This document shows, one piece after another, positions 21,883 to 33,698 of a stretch of 64,000 nt of DNA. The translations under genes and the position numbers were made by a program. Position 1 is the first letter of the stretch. The number at the start of each line of letters is the position of its first letter. Source of the DNA: Moniliophthora roreri (Eukaryota; Basidiomycota; Agaricomycetes; Agaricales; Marasmiaceae); contig LATX02000133.1 in the NCBI GenBank assembly GCA_001466705.2, forward strand, positions 930,001 to 994,000. The letters are read 5' to 3'. Under the pieces are notes generated by a model. It saw only the letters and a list, made by a program, of their open reading frames with translations, was not told where the DNA came from and made no database searches.

Positions 21883-22494
21883 CTCTTTCTTTGTTGCAAC
21901 AATACTCTTCCAGACCTGTAACTCTTCAGGTGTTGTCATATTGGCACCATGCTCATCATCCCAATGACCACCTGAACGTGTCCTCAAGTACTCAACAGCA
22001 GCAAAAATTGCAAGTAGCTAGCAGAATGACTATTAGCAACTATAGAAGATATTGAGAACTATTACACACATCTTTGATTTTCTTTGCAACTCCTCCCTTC
22101 TTCTTCAAACCACCAGCAACAACATGATCATTCAGATACTGTGTAAGCTCCTCAATCACTGCAGGCTTGAACTTGTGGGTATCCTATACTGCTCCAAGAT
22201 GAGGAATGAGGAAATCACAGATTGCAATGACATCATGGATGCAATAGAACACATTTGCAGTTGTCGAGACATCATTATGTGGGATGTAGACTGGGGGGAT
22301 GTGCTGAGAAATGCCCTTGCACTCACTGTAGCTGAGTCCACAGCCTTTAGTTTGCTTCTGGTCCTGAGGCTTGTCTTTGTTGTCATTGGGTGGCTGCTGG
22401 GCCATGTATGGAAGTCAGAGGAATGGGGAAATCACAAGAACAAATGGGGAGATGATGAGAAGAAGCATGCTGGCTGCTGACAAAGGCTGTCCAG

Positions 22495-22543
22495 CAGTTC
22501 CTGAGATGCAAAAAGTGGGAATCAAAAATTTCAGATTCTTATG
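22495..22543 (-). repeat. PIF/Harbinger right TIR
   Basis: Ends TTCAGATTCTTATG. It is the inverted partner of 11191-11239, with CpG sites decayed to TpG/CpA. Confidence 0.8.
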
Positions 22544-23339
22544 TGAACAGGCTCTAAGTCTTCTGCTTCAACAGTTTTGTACCCTCTCTTACTGATATTT
22601 GCCAGTGTTTGATTTTTAGATGTGGCATAAAAGACGATTGACTTTAAGGCACTTTTTCTTTCTAACCCTATGTTCTCTCTCTCTAACTTTTGAACTTCAG
22701 CAATTTTTTCCTCTAAGTTCCTGGATTCTGTTCATAGTAAGTCAATACATCCCATCTCATCTCATTGTCACTAACTTACATGAGCAGATCTCTGCTGCAA
22801 CTTCAAGCTAGAAGTGTTGCAAAGTAAGTAAGTCTTGAACTGTTCACTCATAAAGGGCAACTTACTGACATAGTATTGCTGCAGGTAATTGTCGTCATAT
22901 ACAGTCTTAAATTTGAGGGGACTTATAGTAGCTTAGGCCCACCATGTTGTACTCTGTAGTCTAGATTCATTAATGACATATGTGTTTGCCACACTTAAAA
23001 ATTGGAATGATTTAAAAGCAAAAGGATTAGTGGCATGGAATAGAAACTGTAAAAAGGTGAGCCATAATGCAAGCTGTGATGGCATTGCTACCCATGCAGA
23101 ATCCTGATTGAACCTGGAGTCTTGTAGGAGGTCAACAAATCAATTTTTCGACATCTTCTGAGGTCAAGCATTGGTGAGTGGGGGAGATCACATGACATCA
23201 GCCCTATGACCTCGTGAGGAGGTCAGGACACATTGGTAGTGTAGTACTCACTTAAATATCCAGAATATTTAGCCTACACAAAGCAGATAGTATTATACAA
23301 TAAGTAGACCAGCATTGTACTGAAGCTCTTAGTTGCCAA
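22544..23339. other. CpG-poor sequence between Harbinger and KDZ relics, nothing recognised
   Basis: No coding motif identified. It is almost free of CpG, like the other repeat-derived parts. Short repeats of GAGGTCA occur at about 23128-23225 and could be part of a KDZ element terminus, but I could not pair them. Confidence 0.35.
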
Positions 23340-24936
23340 TCAAATGGGTCTTTTTTTGCAACTCAATGTGCACCATGTCGATATACTCTCAAGGATGAGC
23401 CATCTCTTGACCTCTCCATGTTAGTGGCAATCAATGGCAACAACACAATGAAGCAAGTGGATGAGTCATTCAAGTTTGGATCTGCTCGAGAAGACTCATG
23501 GCAGATACCTGATCCTTGGTGGGTTGAGGCCGATAAGGTAGACAAATTTAAAGATGAGGTTGTGAATTCTCAGAAAAAGGTATGTACACCTATTTGTTGA
23601 TGTGATCTACAGTGAACTAGACATTCTACTATTCGGAAAGGGAAGGTTGAGCAGTCCATCAAGTATTGTACAAGTCTCCAATGCCATATATCCTGACCTC
23701 AAAGCAGAAAATGAAGACAATGGAGGCATTGCATGGTTGAACAAACATGAAACCCAAGAGTTACAAGCATGTGATGACACTTGTGTGGATCAGTGGAGGG
23801 CTGCAGGGCCTGAATCCAAAAAGATGTTTTCTTTCTTTGCTGTCTCTGGTATTTTTCTTGCAGTCTGTTGTCATGGGCACCTCTTGGCTATTTGTGATAT
23901 GCAAAGGAGCGGTGAATTGTGGGTCAATCTTTTGTTGTTATTGAACTTTCTGGCTAAATTATTGACAGGATGAAGTATCCCTTGGCAATTATCAACAAGC
24001 TTATGGATGAGTTTGGCCTTGATCTGTGTGTAGCATATGACATAATGTGCACTTTCTTCAAGACCATGCTCCAAAGTCAATGGCTTGGGCAAAAGGTCAA
24101 GAAAATGCACTTGAAAGGAGTCATACCAGTGTTTTATAGCCATGCTCATAACTGGAAGTGTCAGCTATCCTGGCATCTGCAATACTATAAGAGCATTGGT
24201 ATGGAAGACTTTGAAGAGTGCAAACAGACTTTCTCATGTTTGAACAATCTAGACTCAATTACCCAGCTAGCTACTAGCTTCTATTGCCACCAAACAGTCA
24301 TTGAGCATTTCAACTTCAATAATCAAGACAAGCATGCAGGTGCCAGTCAGTTCATTTCATCTATCAGATGTACTGCCAAGCCAGCCAGTTGCTTATGGAA
24401 GAGGAGCCAGTGTATCAGGCTGCTCTTGAGAGCTACAGGATGTCACCTGCTTCATGTGAAGCCCTTCTAATCAGCAAACACAATCACTTTGAGAACTGAA
24501 ACTTTCCAGAGCCTCCTGAAATGTCACATGCTATTGAGTATGCAGAGTTGTTGGAGAAGTTCTGGGCAGCAAAGTGAGCTCTTATCAATAGGCAATTGCT
24601 TTCTCATTATGACTTTCTATCAGGAATGTGTCAGATACTGTGCATGAGGAGTACCTGACCATGATGAAAAATCCTTCTGGCTACTCACAGTCTCAGTACA
24701 CCTATATTGATACTTGGAACCACACATCATTCCAGAAGTTTGAAATTGCACAAGAGGCCTTGCTTTGGTTTGAGGACAAGCACCCTCATGAATGCTGGAC
24801 CAAGCAATCAAAAGAGTATAGAGATGTGCAGGAACACCAGCTCAATTGCAAGTATCTATATGCTCTGGAGAACCTCAAATGAGTTGTCATGCAGTGGCAT
24901 TTTGAACTTATGAAGCTCAACAGGAGTGATATTGGT
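23340..24936 (+). pseudogene. KDZ-type (Kyakuja-Dileera-Zisupton) transposase relic
   Basis: Plus-strand pieces in family order: DEPSLDLSMLVAINGNN near 23395-23440, CDDTCVDQWRAAGPESKKM near 23770-23825, then GIFLAVCCHGHLL. After an intron at about 23923-23969 come MKYPLAIINKL, AYDIMCTFFK, VFYSHAHNWKCQLSWH and KSIGMEDFEECKQTFSCLN. The C-terminal part near 24628-24882 includes YIDTWNHTSFQKFEIAQEAL. These match the CxC2-associated KDZ transposases common in Agaricomycetes. The frame is broken in several places and CpG is nearly absent, so this is an old inactive copy. About 280 further bases to 25220 have no recognisable content. Confidence 0.75.
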
Positions 24937-25636
24937 GCATAACCATCACATCAGTGAAATTATAACTCATATATTGTGATCAGGATACAAGCAGTGTGAA
25001 CAGATCACACAAGCCTTGTGTGCTTGTTCAGAAGTGATCTGAAAGGCCCTTGACAAGTACAATTCCATTGCCCAACAGATGAGGCCAAGGAAATAAATAC
25101 TATTATGGAACAAACTCATTGAGATGGTCACTATTGCTGAATAGGCATAGATCAGCATTTTTGTAACTCAACACACCACTCATATTAATGTCTCTGTTTG
25201 TTCCAACCATCATGTCCTGCTAATTTGTCTAAGATATGACCAGTGGAAAACTACCCAAAAGATAACCTCCAAAAGTCTAACTCAGTTTGTTGTGCAAGTG
25301 TGGATTGGCATAATCAGAGTTGCTGCACTTAGAATGCCAACAAAACTCTTAGCTAAGTAAATTCTCTCTTATCAAAGTGTTCTACTTCAAAGTGTTCACC
25401 TCCAAAGGAGTGTAGATAGGTTTAAACTGGGTTTATTTCACAAACACACACAAAACACAAAGAACATGGTGCACTAAAGCACAAACACAAGAGCTACAGT
25501 TCTGTACAAAGATTTGATAGCTGATATAGTCTGACCCTACAGAGTTCAAGACTTCTTTAAGACAACTACAGCACTCAGCATACTGGAAAAGGTTCTAGAC
25601 CAATTTCTACAAAGAGCTCAGCACAGGCATGCCTCT

Positions 25637-26061
25637 TATTATGTTACTTGCTCAGCAACGTCACTACTACCTCAATGAGAGACCCAGTCGAGATAGAGCC
25701 AAGTTCAAGTTAGAGTTCGTTCAACTGATGTTGAAGTTCAGAGGTCCTTCGTTTGTTGCTTCAAACACAAGTTAAGATTAACTAGGTCAAGCTAGAGTTC
25801 CTGTCTCTGCTTGAGCCTTTAAATAAGTACAACTGATCTTGTAACTACTATATTGGTATATAGCAAAGAAGTCAGTGAATGTTAATAAATAGCGATTTGA
25901 TCAGCATATAAGTAATACAAAGGAAATGGGGAAGGGAACTGGAAAGGTGTATGAGTCCAATGTAGAGGGAAGCATAGAATGAGAAGGAAATGGGAACTGG
26001 GAATGTGTAATAAGTCTGAGGGTAATAAGAAGCATATAGTGACAAGAAGAAAAATGTAACA
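25637..26061 (-). repeat. Solo LTR of element B family
   Basis: 425 bases matching the element B LTR (32464-32887). It starts TATTATGTTACTTG (canonical TG mutated to TA) and ends GTAACA. Flanks CCTCT and CCCCT are a 5-bp duplication with one change. The empty site is visible in R copy 2 near 38695-38705. Confidence 0.75.
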
Positions 26062-26595
26062 CCCCTTGCTAAGACTCTAAGTGTGTCACAACCTGATACC
26101 CAACACAGGCCAAACTCCAAGTGCCCAAGGCTCCTTCTTGGTGTAAAGTGTCTTTTAGAAAAGTGCTATTATGCACTCAAGATGTTACTCTTATCTCTTA
26201 CAATGCAAGTTCATTATCAGATGTCTATCTCTCTGGAGTCACTCAGGACCAATCTCTAGGGCCTGAAGTGAGGAAGCAAAACTGGAATGGCACACAAATT
26301 TATACACCAAACAAACTCTTCATGTATTCACAATCAGAGGGGGCAGAGTTACTTGAGTATATACACATATCTAGCTGTCTTTATATATGATTCACAGAAT
26401 ATATCTACAGAAAATTAGAAATAATGTTCAATAATTCAGAAAATAGTAAACGAGTGACAGAGATGCTAAAAGAGGGAATATGCAGATGTCATGGAGTCTG
26501 GCCACTAGGGTATCTGACCATATCTGCACAGGTATCTTTGTCTCCAGGTGTTCTGGACTCTATAATTTGTATTTTCTCTTTTCTAAGGCAGGTAT

Positions 26596-26961
26596 TGTTA
26601 CATTACTTGTGCAGCAATGCTACTACTACCTCGACAAGGGACCGAGTCAAGATAGAACCAAGTCCAAGTTTGAGTTCATTCAACTGATGTTGAAGTTCAG
26701 AGATCCTTCGTTCATTGCTTCAGACACAAGTTAATATTAACTAGGTCAAGCTAGAGTTCCTATCTCTGCTTGAGCACTTAAATAGGTACAACAGATCTTG
26801 TAATTACTATATCAGTATATAGTGAAGAAGTCAGTGAATGTCAATAAATAGCGGTTTGGTTGGCATATGAGTAATACAAGAGAGAAGGGAAGGGGAACTA
26901 GGAAGGTGTAATAAGTCCAAGGTAATGAGAAGCATGTAATAATGAGAAGAAAAACATAACA
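26596..26961 (-). repeat. Element B 3' LTR
   Basis: 366 bases, TGTTACATTACTTG to AAACATAACA. It lacks about 58 bases present in the other LTR, between two GTGTA repeats. Inside it follows CTACCCCCCTGTTAAGG, the complement of a polypurine tract. Confidence 0.85.
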
Positions 26962-27095
26962 CTACCCCCCTGTTAAGGTCTAGATTCCAGCTCTAGACAC
27001 CTAAGATTCTCCATCGCCATATAACTCTGTGTCATATTCTTGTGACTCATCAGGAGTCAGGCCAACCATCTCCTCTTCCTCCATAGCTGGTTGTG

Positions 27096-28158
27096 CTAAC
27101 GACACCTCTGGCTGCTATCCTTCCGCCATTCTGGTCTNAGCACCACTATCTGGACCAGCCCTTCCATGTGAAAGTTGTGAAGACCATCTCTGGACTGTAC
27201 ACCCTGCAGTGATATGTCCAGGCACATAGTGGAGGCATTGCTTACAAAAGTAGCTTGGGCAGTTTCTGGGGAGATGGCAGTCCAGTTCACACACAAGGCA
27301 GAGGTGCAATCTATCCATGTCTCTACTGGCATCAGCAGTGGCAATCTGTTGTTCTGTTGGTGTTTGATGGGCATTTTGAGTGCAGATGGGTGCAGGGATG
27401 GAGGGAGTTTGTTCTCTTCCTCTTTCTCTCCTTCCCTGGCTGCCACACCTTCCTTGACGTGAGGAGAGAACTGTATTGCAGAGATTGTTGATGAGAGTGT
27501 CAAGTCTGGAGACTCTTTGGAGAGTGTGTTCGATTTTTGGTTTAACATCAGGATTGGGAGTGGGTTCAGGATAAAGGAGGGCATAGTTGGGAGCAGGTTT
27601 GGTGGTTGTGTCAGTGGGGGAAGAGAGTCTGTCTCAGAGGAAAGGTCTGGGATACCCATTCCCATCAGTTCATCATCTGAGTCTGTCGACAAGACTGAAA
27701 GAATTGGGGTCAGGATATTCGGAAGCTGCTCAGGGATCTGCAGGAGGAGGCATGGATAGATGTGGATGAACGGGGAATGTAGATGGTACAGTAACAGGTC
27801 CTTCCAAACCTATTCCATGGTTGCAAGCAAAGAGGACCTGATTAGTGATTTCCAGGTTGCAACTTTCAGTGATTTTTGTGAGTAAGTTGTGTTGGGCCCA
27901 TAGGAAAAAGAGGCTTTTGAATGTGGGTTCCAGTCAGTTGTCAGGATTAGCTGCATCTCTGAGCTGTTGGTCGTATTGTCGGGAGTTGAAGAGGTGGAGG
28001 AGTTGATAGGGGTTTGGAAAGAGGCCATGGTGATAGGTGATGTTCTCACCATATCTTCCTTCCCCAGCCTCTGTAGGAGTAGGACTCAGAATTCCTTGTG
28101 GCTGGTGGCCAGCAGAAGAGCCAGAAGCAGAAGCAGAAGTAGATGCATTGGTAGACAT
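27096..28158 (-). pseudogene. Element B ORF3 relic with tandem zinc knuckles
   Basis: The N-terminal piece 28158-27934 reads PYQLLHLFNSRQYDQQLRD, alignable with QLLYLLNNTTYRER of element A ORF3. After stops and shifts, the C-terminal piece carries CLVCELDCHLPRNC, four residues, CKQCLHYVPGHITAGC at 27300-27199. This has exactly the same Cys/His spacing as element A (CX2CX4HX4C-X4-CX2CX6HX4C). A second copy of the zinc-knuckle part is at 37543-37442. Confidence 0.65.
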
Positions 28159-28900
28159 GTTATGGAGTGGGGATGGGGTCTTTGGGAGTCAACCAATTCT
28201 TCTTTATATAATCTTTGTAGAGATCCAAACAGTTGATCATTCCTTCAGTATCAATCCATCAGTTATGAGAAGAATTGTATCTGGTGTACGATACAAGGAA
28301 TTCTCTGGGTTGCTTCTTCAGTCTATGTCCAACGATGGCATCTACTTTGTATTCTTTGAACGCTTCGATCAAATCAGGTGGTGGCTCCATAAAGCTTGGT
28401 CCATGTGCTGCTGTCTGTTTGTATGGGGATAATAATGCAGTGTGGAACACCAGGTGTATTTTCCATTGGTGGGAGGGAGAGTTCCAACCTATATGTTATA
28501 GGTCCCATTACTTCAGTAATTGAGAAGGGTCCTTCCTGTTTAGGGGCAAGCTTCTTGGAGGGGTATCTGATGATCAGGTTTTTTACTTCAAGCCATACCT
28601 TCTGTCCAACTTTGAAAGTGTCTACCTTCTGTTTCTCTCTTCTTATCATCTGCTGTCTTGCTAATTCCAATAGACTTGCTGTCTCTTTGTGCACTCTCTT
28701 TAACTCCACTAGTCTCTCTTCTACTGATGGAATATTTGTCCTTGTAAACACTGTGAGAAGCGGCCTTGGGTGATATCCCATCATCATAAAGAAGAGGGAT
28801 TTCTTGAAGCGTCGAATGAGTCCTGTTATTGTGGGTGAATTCTGCTAGAGGTAGGAACTCCTTCCAATGGGTTTGTTCCTTCACACAGAAGATTTGGAGA

Positions 28901-29383
28901 CACTACGTACAAGGTGTTCTTTTAACATGATTTCCATGCTGAGAAAACATTAAATTTTCTCTGGTTGAAAATGCTCAGAAAATGCTGATAAGATAAGATA
29001 AAAATTTCAAATCTTCTATTGTAGGAAAGTCAGAGAAAACACCTGGAAAACACTAGAAAAATGGTAGGAAAAATGGTAGGAAAATCATATGGAAACACTA
29101 TATCTTACAGCAGTTTTTAGATAGTTTTCATATAATTTTCCTCTTGTATTTAACCTGTTTTTCTTGGTATAAAATTCAAAATTTCATATCTATTTTCTGA
29201 ATGTTTTCTTACTATTTTATAAGGCAGAAAATCTAGTATATTTGTAATTAGAAAACTAAAGGATAATTTTATAATTCTATTGTTATAAAATTATTAAAAA
29301 ACACAGACTTTTCTGGAAATTAAAATACAGAATATGCTTGCTGTTTTCAGTGTGTGATGATAGCTTGAAACTAATAGAATTTT
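28901..29383 (+). mobile_element. CACTA-type element, internally shortened copy, cut by contig join
   Basis: Begins CACTACGTACAAGGTG after the flank AGA. It lacks roughly 190 bases of the interior present in the 747-bp copies and ends at the join at 29384. It occupies the same pol position as the two complete copies. Confidence 0.65.
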
Positions 29384-29501
29384 NTCATAAAGAAGAGGGA
29401 TTTCTTGAAGCATCAAATGAGTCCTGTTATTGTGGGTGAATTCTGCTAGAGGTAGGAACTCCTTCCAATGGGTTTGTTCCTTCACACAGAAGATTTGGAG
29501 A

Positions 29502-30248
29502 CACTACGTACAAGGTGTTCTTTTAACATGGTTTTCTGATTGAGAAAACACTTAATCTTCTTGCAAAGAGAATTCTTATAAAACTATATATAAATTCTAA
29601 ATTTCAATTGTGTCCTCTCAATAAGAATATGTCTGGAGAATACTAAATTTTCAGCAGCAAAAGATATACAATTTTCAAATTCTGAGAATTGATAGATAAT
29701 ACAATATATTAGAATAATTTCCATACTGAGAAAACATTAAATTTTCCCTGGTTGAAAATGCTCAGAAAATGCTGATAAGATAAGATAAAAATTCCACATT
29801 TTCTATTGTGGGAAAATCAGAGAAAACACTAGGAAAACACTAGGAAAATGGTAGAAAAATCATGTGGAAACACTATATTTTAAAGCAGTTCTTAGATAGT
29901 TTTCATTTAGTTTTCCTTGTGTATTTAACATGTTTTCTTTGATATAAAATTCAAAATCTTATATTTATTTTCTGAATGTTTTCTCACTATTTTATAAGGC
30001 AGAAAATTTAGTATATTTGTAATTAGAAAATTAAAGAATAATTTTATAATTTCATTATTATCAAATTATTAAAAAACACTGACTCTTCTGGAAATTAAAA
30101 TCCAGAGTATGCTTGCTGTTTTCAATATGTGATGATAGCTTGAAACCAATAGGATTTTCTGAGTGTTGTCTGAAAGTGAATATATAGCAGTATTCTGAGT
30201 GTATTTCCTTTGTATTAATAGCATGAAAAGAACACCTTGTATGTAGTG
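29502..30248 (+). mobile_element. Non-autonomous CACTA (EnSpm/CMC)-type element, 747 bp
   Basis: Starts CACTACGTACAAGGTGTTC and ends with the inverse, AACACCTTGTATGTAGTG. AGA flanks each side (3-bp duplication). CACTA termini and a 3-bp duplication are the hallmarks of the CACTA superfamily. The interior is A/T-rich with no ORF. It interrupts the integrase codons between EIKVYL and QIFCVKEQ of element B. Confidence 0.75.
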
Positions 30249-31767
30249 AGATAGACTTTGATTTCTTGGTTTACTCTCTCAGTCTCTCTGTCTGTTTGTG
30301 GGTGGAAGGCTGTGCNGGAATTCTCTGTCAGTTTAATTGGCTGAATTGGGGTTCTCGTTGGGTGAGTATTGATCTTCATCTGTTGACATGGAACACACCT
30401 GTCGATGAAGCTTCGAACAAACTTCACCATTCTGGGCCACCAGAAGTCACATTGAACCTGTTCTAGTGTATTCCATTGCCCTCGGTGTCCTACTCCTGGT
30501 ACTTTGTGGATTATGCAGATGATGGAATGTTGTAGTTCGGTGTCATTCGGTACATAGACTCGCCCTTGAAAGAACAGTAACTCATCCTTGATTTCCCAGT
30601 CAGATAGAGCAGACTTGATTGGTGGCATGCCTTGGTGTAGTAATGTCTCCAAGGCTGATTTGAAGAAATTGTCCAGGCCCAATTGTTCCTTAATTTCTGC
30701 TCCCAGTTCCAAATTTACACCTCTGATAAACAGTCATTCTGGTAGAAGTATCACATTGTCATTATTGTTTTCTTCTTCGTCACATTCATTCGTCCTTCTT
30801 GACAACACATCTGCTTGTGTCATATTCTTTCCTGGCATATGAAGCAGTGCAAGATTGAATTCTGATAGAAACAAACTCCATCTTGCTTGTCTTCGGTTAA
30901 GTTTTTGGGCTATTCAGAAATATGTAAGGTTCTTGTGATCTGATAGGATGACAACCTTGTGTTTTCCTCCCATCAAGTAGTGTCACCATTCTGTAAGTGC
31001 TCAGATGATTGCTAATAACTCCCTATCATATATTTTATAATTCTGTTCCATAGTGGAAAGGGACTTCAACAGGTAACCACATGGGTGCCATTCCCTGTCT
31101 TCTCCCTGTTGTCACAGCACTGCTCCTGTGGCCCACTTCAAGGCATCTGCTTTGATTATAAACAGTTTGTCTGTATCCGGCATTATCAGTACTGGCTCTG
31201 AAAGGAACTTCCTTTTCAGAAGTTCGAATGACGCCTGGCATTCTAGGGTCCAGTCAAATTTTCATAGCTTCTTTGTGAGGTTGTGGAGGGGTTTGGCTAT
31301 ATGAGAATATCTTCCTATGAACTTTCAATAGAAATTCCTGAACCCTAAGAAACTTTGTACTCCTTTGACAGTTCGAGGTGCTTCCCAATCTGCTATTCCG
31401 GCAAGTTTGATGGGGTCCATGGCTACATATCCAGGCTGGATGACCATTCCTAAGAAGACTATCTCTTTGACATCAAATTCACATTTCTCCAGTTTTAGGT
31501 ATAAATCGTGCTTCTGAATTCTCTCCAACAGCTTTTTAGTCCATTTGTGATGTCCATTTGGGTCCCTTGAGAAGATAAGAATGTTGTCCATGTACACCAT
31601 GCACCATCCTTTGTCTATGAAATCAGAAAGTATGTTGTTCATAAACACTTGAAATGTGGCTGGTGAATTGCTAAGACCAAAGAACATTGTGGTAGGTTCG
31701 AAAAGATCTCAATTCATCTTAAAGGTGGCTTTCCATTGATCCCCATCTTTGATTTGAACATTGTTGT

Positions 31768-32129
31768 TGTCAGAAGTTTGTATTCTGGTTTCATTTGTCT
31801 ACTTGTTACTCTTTGATTTACCCCCTTTATTTATCATTCATCATACCTACCATCGACAGATATACATAAACTCTTACCTACTATTGACAGATACATATAA
31901 AACCCACAAGATACATCTCCATTTTACTCTTTCCTTTGTACTTACCTTATATATCTACTCCTTTGTCTCTATTCTGTATATATACAACTAGTATATACTA
32001 CAAATCCTCAGTTCAGTTCTATCCTCTCTTCACTTAGTGTGAACCTTTGCTACCACTGCTCAAAGACATCTGTTGTCTTCTCACAAGTGCTCTCACACTT
32101 GTATCACCCAGGAATCACTGCTGCTAATA
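31768..32129. mobile_element. 362-bp insertion in element B RT, possible solo LTR
   Basis: Interrupts the RT coding sequence. GTTGT occurs immediately before (31763-31767) and after (32130-32134). It starts TGTCAGAAG and ends CTGCTAATA, is A/T-rich and contains TATATATAC near 31977. The size, 5-bp duplication and TG start fit a solo LTR, although the end is TA rather than CA. Confidence 0.5.
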
Positions 32130-32463
32130 GTTGTAGCCATTCCAGAGGTCCAATTTGCTGAAGATTGTTGCTCCTTTTAGCTTATCCAATAACTCGGACA
32201 CCAATAGTAATGGGTAAGCATTCTTAATTGTCCCTTTGTTGAGTTCTTGATAGTCCTGGGTCAGTCATAGGGCGCCCTTCTCCTTCTTGGCTACAAAGAA
32301 GAAGAGTGATGCTATTGGTGATTTTGACTTCCTAATATATCCTTTTTGTAGGTTCTCCAGGAATTTGTCCTGTTCCTGCTGTTCTGTCTTCAGGGGTGCC
32401 GTTGTCCTTCCTGTGTTTGATGCCTAAACCTCAGGAGGTCAGCAATCGATCAGCTTGACCTTG

Positions 32464-32887
32464 TGTTATGTTACTTGCATAGCAACACTACTACTACCTC
32501 GACAAGGGACCAAGTCAAGATTGAACTTCAACATCAGTTGAACAAACTCAAACTTGAACTTGGTTCTGGGATCCTTCGTTCATTGCTTCAGACACAAGTT
32601 AATATTAACTAGGTCAAGCTAGATTTTCTATCTCTGCTTGAGCACTTAAATAGGTACAACAGATCTTGTAATTACTATATCAGTATATAGTGAAGAAGTC
32701 AGTGAATGTCAATAAATAGCGGTTTGGTTGGCATATGAGTAATACAAGAGAGAAGGGAAGGGGAACTAGGAAGGTGTACTTGTCTGATGTAGAGAGAAGC
32801 ATAGAATGAGAGGAAAAAGGGGACTGGGAATGTGTAATAAGTCCAAGGTAATGAGAAGCATGTAATAATGAGAAGAAAAATGTAACA
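32464..32887 (-). repeat. Element B 5' LTR with internal 45-bp inversion
   Basis: 424 bases, TGTTATGTTACTTG to AATGTAACA. Segment 32522-32566 is the reverse complement of the corresponding segment 26655-26699 of the other LTR. Just inside, 32451-32460 reads GGTCAAGCTG on the minus strand, complementary (with one possible G-U pair) to the LTR motif TAGCTTGACC near 32621-32612. Confidence 0.85.
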
Positions 32888-33698
32888 GGTATCTACAAGC
32901 AGATGGCTGTATCCATTCTGTTTCTTACAGCATTTCCTTTTCTAGTATCTGCACATTGGTAGCAGTCTAGATGCCAAAGTTTCCAAGGTCAGAACTCACT
33001 GTTACTGTTCCTATCTCCTTTGACAATGCACACTTGGTCTTAATTGAGACTTATTACACATTAGATATTCTTTGTATGTCTTGTTGTATCTGTCTGTAGG
33101 TAGTGGATGTCCTTTGGAAGTGATTTCCTCCTTTTCAAGATGGCTTTATACCTAGTTAGTTTATTTTGTATTGTTTCACTGCCTTTGAACTCTTTATTAA
33201 GAGATTGTCTGCTTTGACTTTGATCTGTATATTGACTTCAGAGGATAATTGTTCTTTGATCATTCCTGTTCTAAGTCATCTTTCTGTTTTGATGTCTCCT
33301 CTAAGTACCTCTGTACTGTTTGACTGCATGTTGCACTTTGCAGATGTCATAGAAAGTTAAAATAGAAATTAAAATCCCATTGATAGCACTTTTGAGAGCT
33401 TGGTTAACTAGCCAATGTGTTCATTGGGCCATAGTTAGGTTCCCTACAGGTTTCAGGAGTGATCCACTTTGGATCTGATACATAGATAAGTCAGAAAGTA
33501 CAGCTTAGACACCTCTGTATAGCATATCATATAGCTCTTTGTACTTTCCAATTCACTATAGCTTCTCTAAGGCAATGACTAGCAGACTGGGCTCACTCTA
33601 GTCCTTATTACCCATTATCTCATGTTATATTAAAGTGTTCTGATTTAAAAGTAATATAAAATAAATAAAATTGAGTCTTTTCTAGGTTTGCCATATTN

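Larger units (their letters stand above)
13934..22405 (-). pseudogene. SANT/Myb-like partner gene of the Harbinger element, split by element A
   Basis: Read on the minus strand. The right part (22405-21888) encodes FKPAVIEELTQYLNDHVVAG, an intron, then EYLRTRSGGHWDDEHGAN and PEELQVWKSIVATKK. The left part resumes at 14856 with CALFRT, GWEIYNDVLKLVP, an S/P-rich linker, and further pieces to 13934. The W-D-D-x-x-G-A and FR-x-x-GW pattern is that of the Myb_DNA-bind_3/SANT-like protein found with many PIF/Harbinger transposases, which helps DNA binding and nuclear import of the transposase. The gene is interrupted by 7 kb of element A plus the 5-bp duplication. Confidence 0.7.
11191..22543. mobile_element. 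PIF/Harbinger DNA transposon, composite, with nested LTR retrotransposon
   Basis: Bounded by 49-base terminal inverted repeats at 11191-11239 and 22495-22543. It contains a DDE transposase on the plus strand and a SANT/Myb-like gene on the minus strand, the two-gene layout typical of PIF/Harbinger elements. The left end and the first two-thirds of the transposase appear twice (11107-12202 and 12204-13302) on either side of the join at 12203. The SANT-like gene is split by element A. Without element A and the redundant overlap the element would be about 3.2 kb. I could not define the 3-bp target duplication with confidence. Confidence 0.8.
28259..32395 (-). pseudogene. Element B Pol, degenerate
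   Basis: RT pieces: 31687-31325 with [13 protein letters not shown] and YMDNILIF (second Asp of YMDD replaced by Asn), and RT N-terminus debris at 32395-32135. The RNase H/integrase zinc region at 30712-30325 has GHRGQWNTLEQVQCDFWWP and CVPCQQ. The integrase end and chromodomain region at 28884-28259 has TFKVGQKVWLEVKNL and PREFLVSYTRY. Many stops and missing segments; inactive. Confidence 0.85.
26596..32887 (-). mobile_element. Element B: degenerate chromodomain Ty3/gypsy retrotransposon with nested insertions
   Basis: Target duplication GGTAT at 26591-26595 and 32888-32892. The left LTR is 26596-26961 and the right LTR 32464-32887. Read on the minus strand, gag and protease are missing (a deletion joins the leader to the RT N-terminus near 32395), followed by degenerate pol and ORF3. 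It contains a CACTA-type element and a 362-bp insertion. Joins at 27138, 29384 and 30316 break it, and the sequence around 28.7-30.3 kb is given more than once. Confidence 0.85.
25221..33697. repeat. Repeat unit R, copy 1, split by a solo LTR and by element B
   Basis: Segments 25221-25636, 26062-26595 and 32888-33697 align in order with 38287-40036, which has neither insertion. The two breaks correspond exactly to a 425-bp solo LTR and to element B with its 5-bp duplication. R starts TAATTTGTCTAAGATA; its right end is hidden by the join at 33698. It encodes nothing I recognise and may be a non-autonomous element. Confidence 0.8.

Noticed and set aside
32522..32566. Suspicion that the LTR flip is also a non-reversed complement
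   Set aside because: Checked by hand: it is an ordinary reverse complement, unlike 48233-48287.
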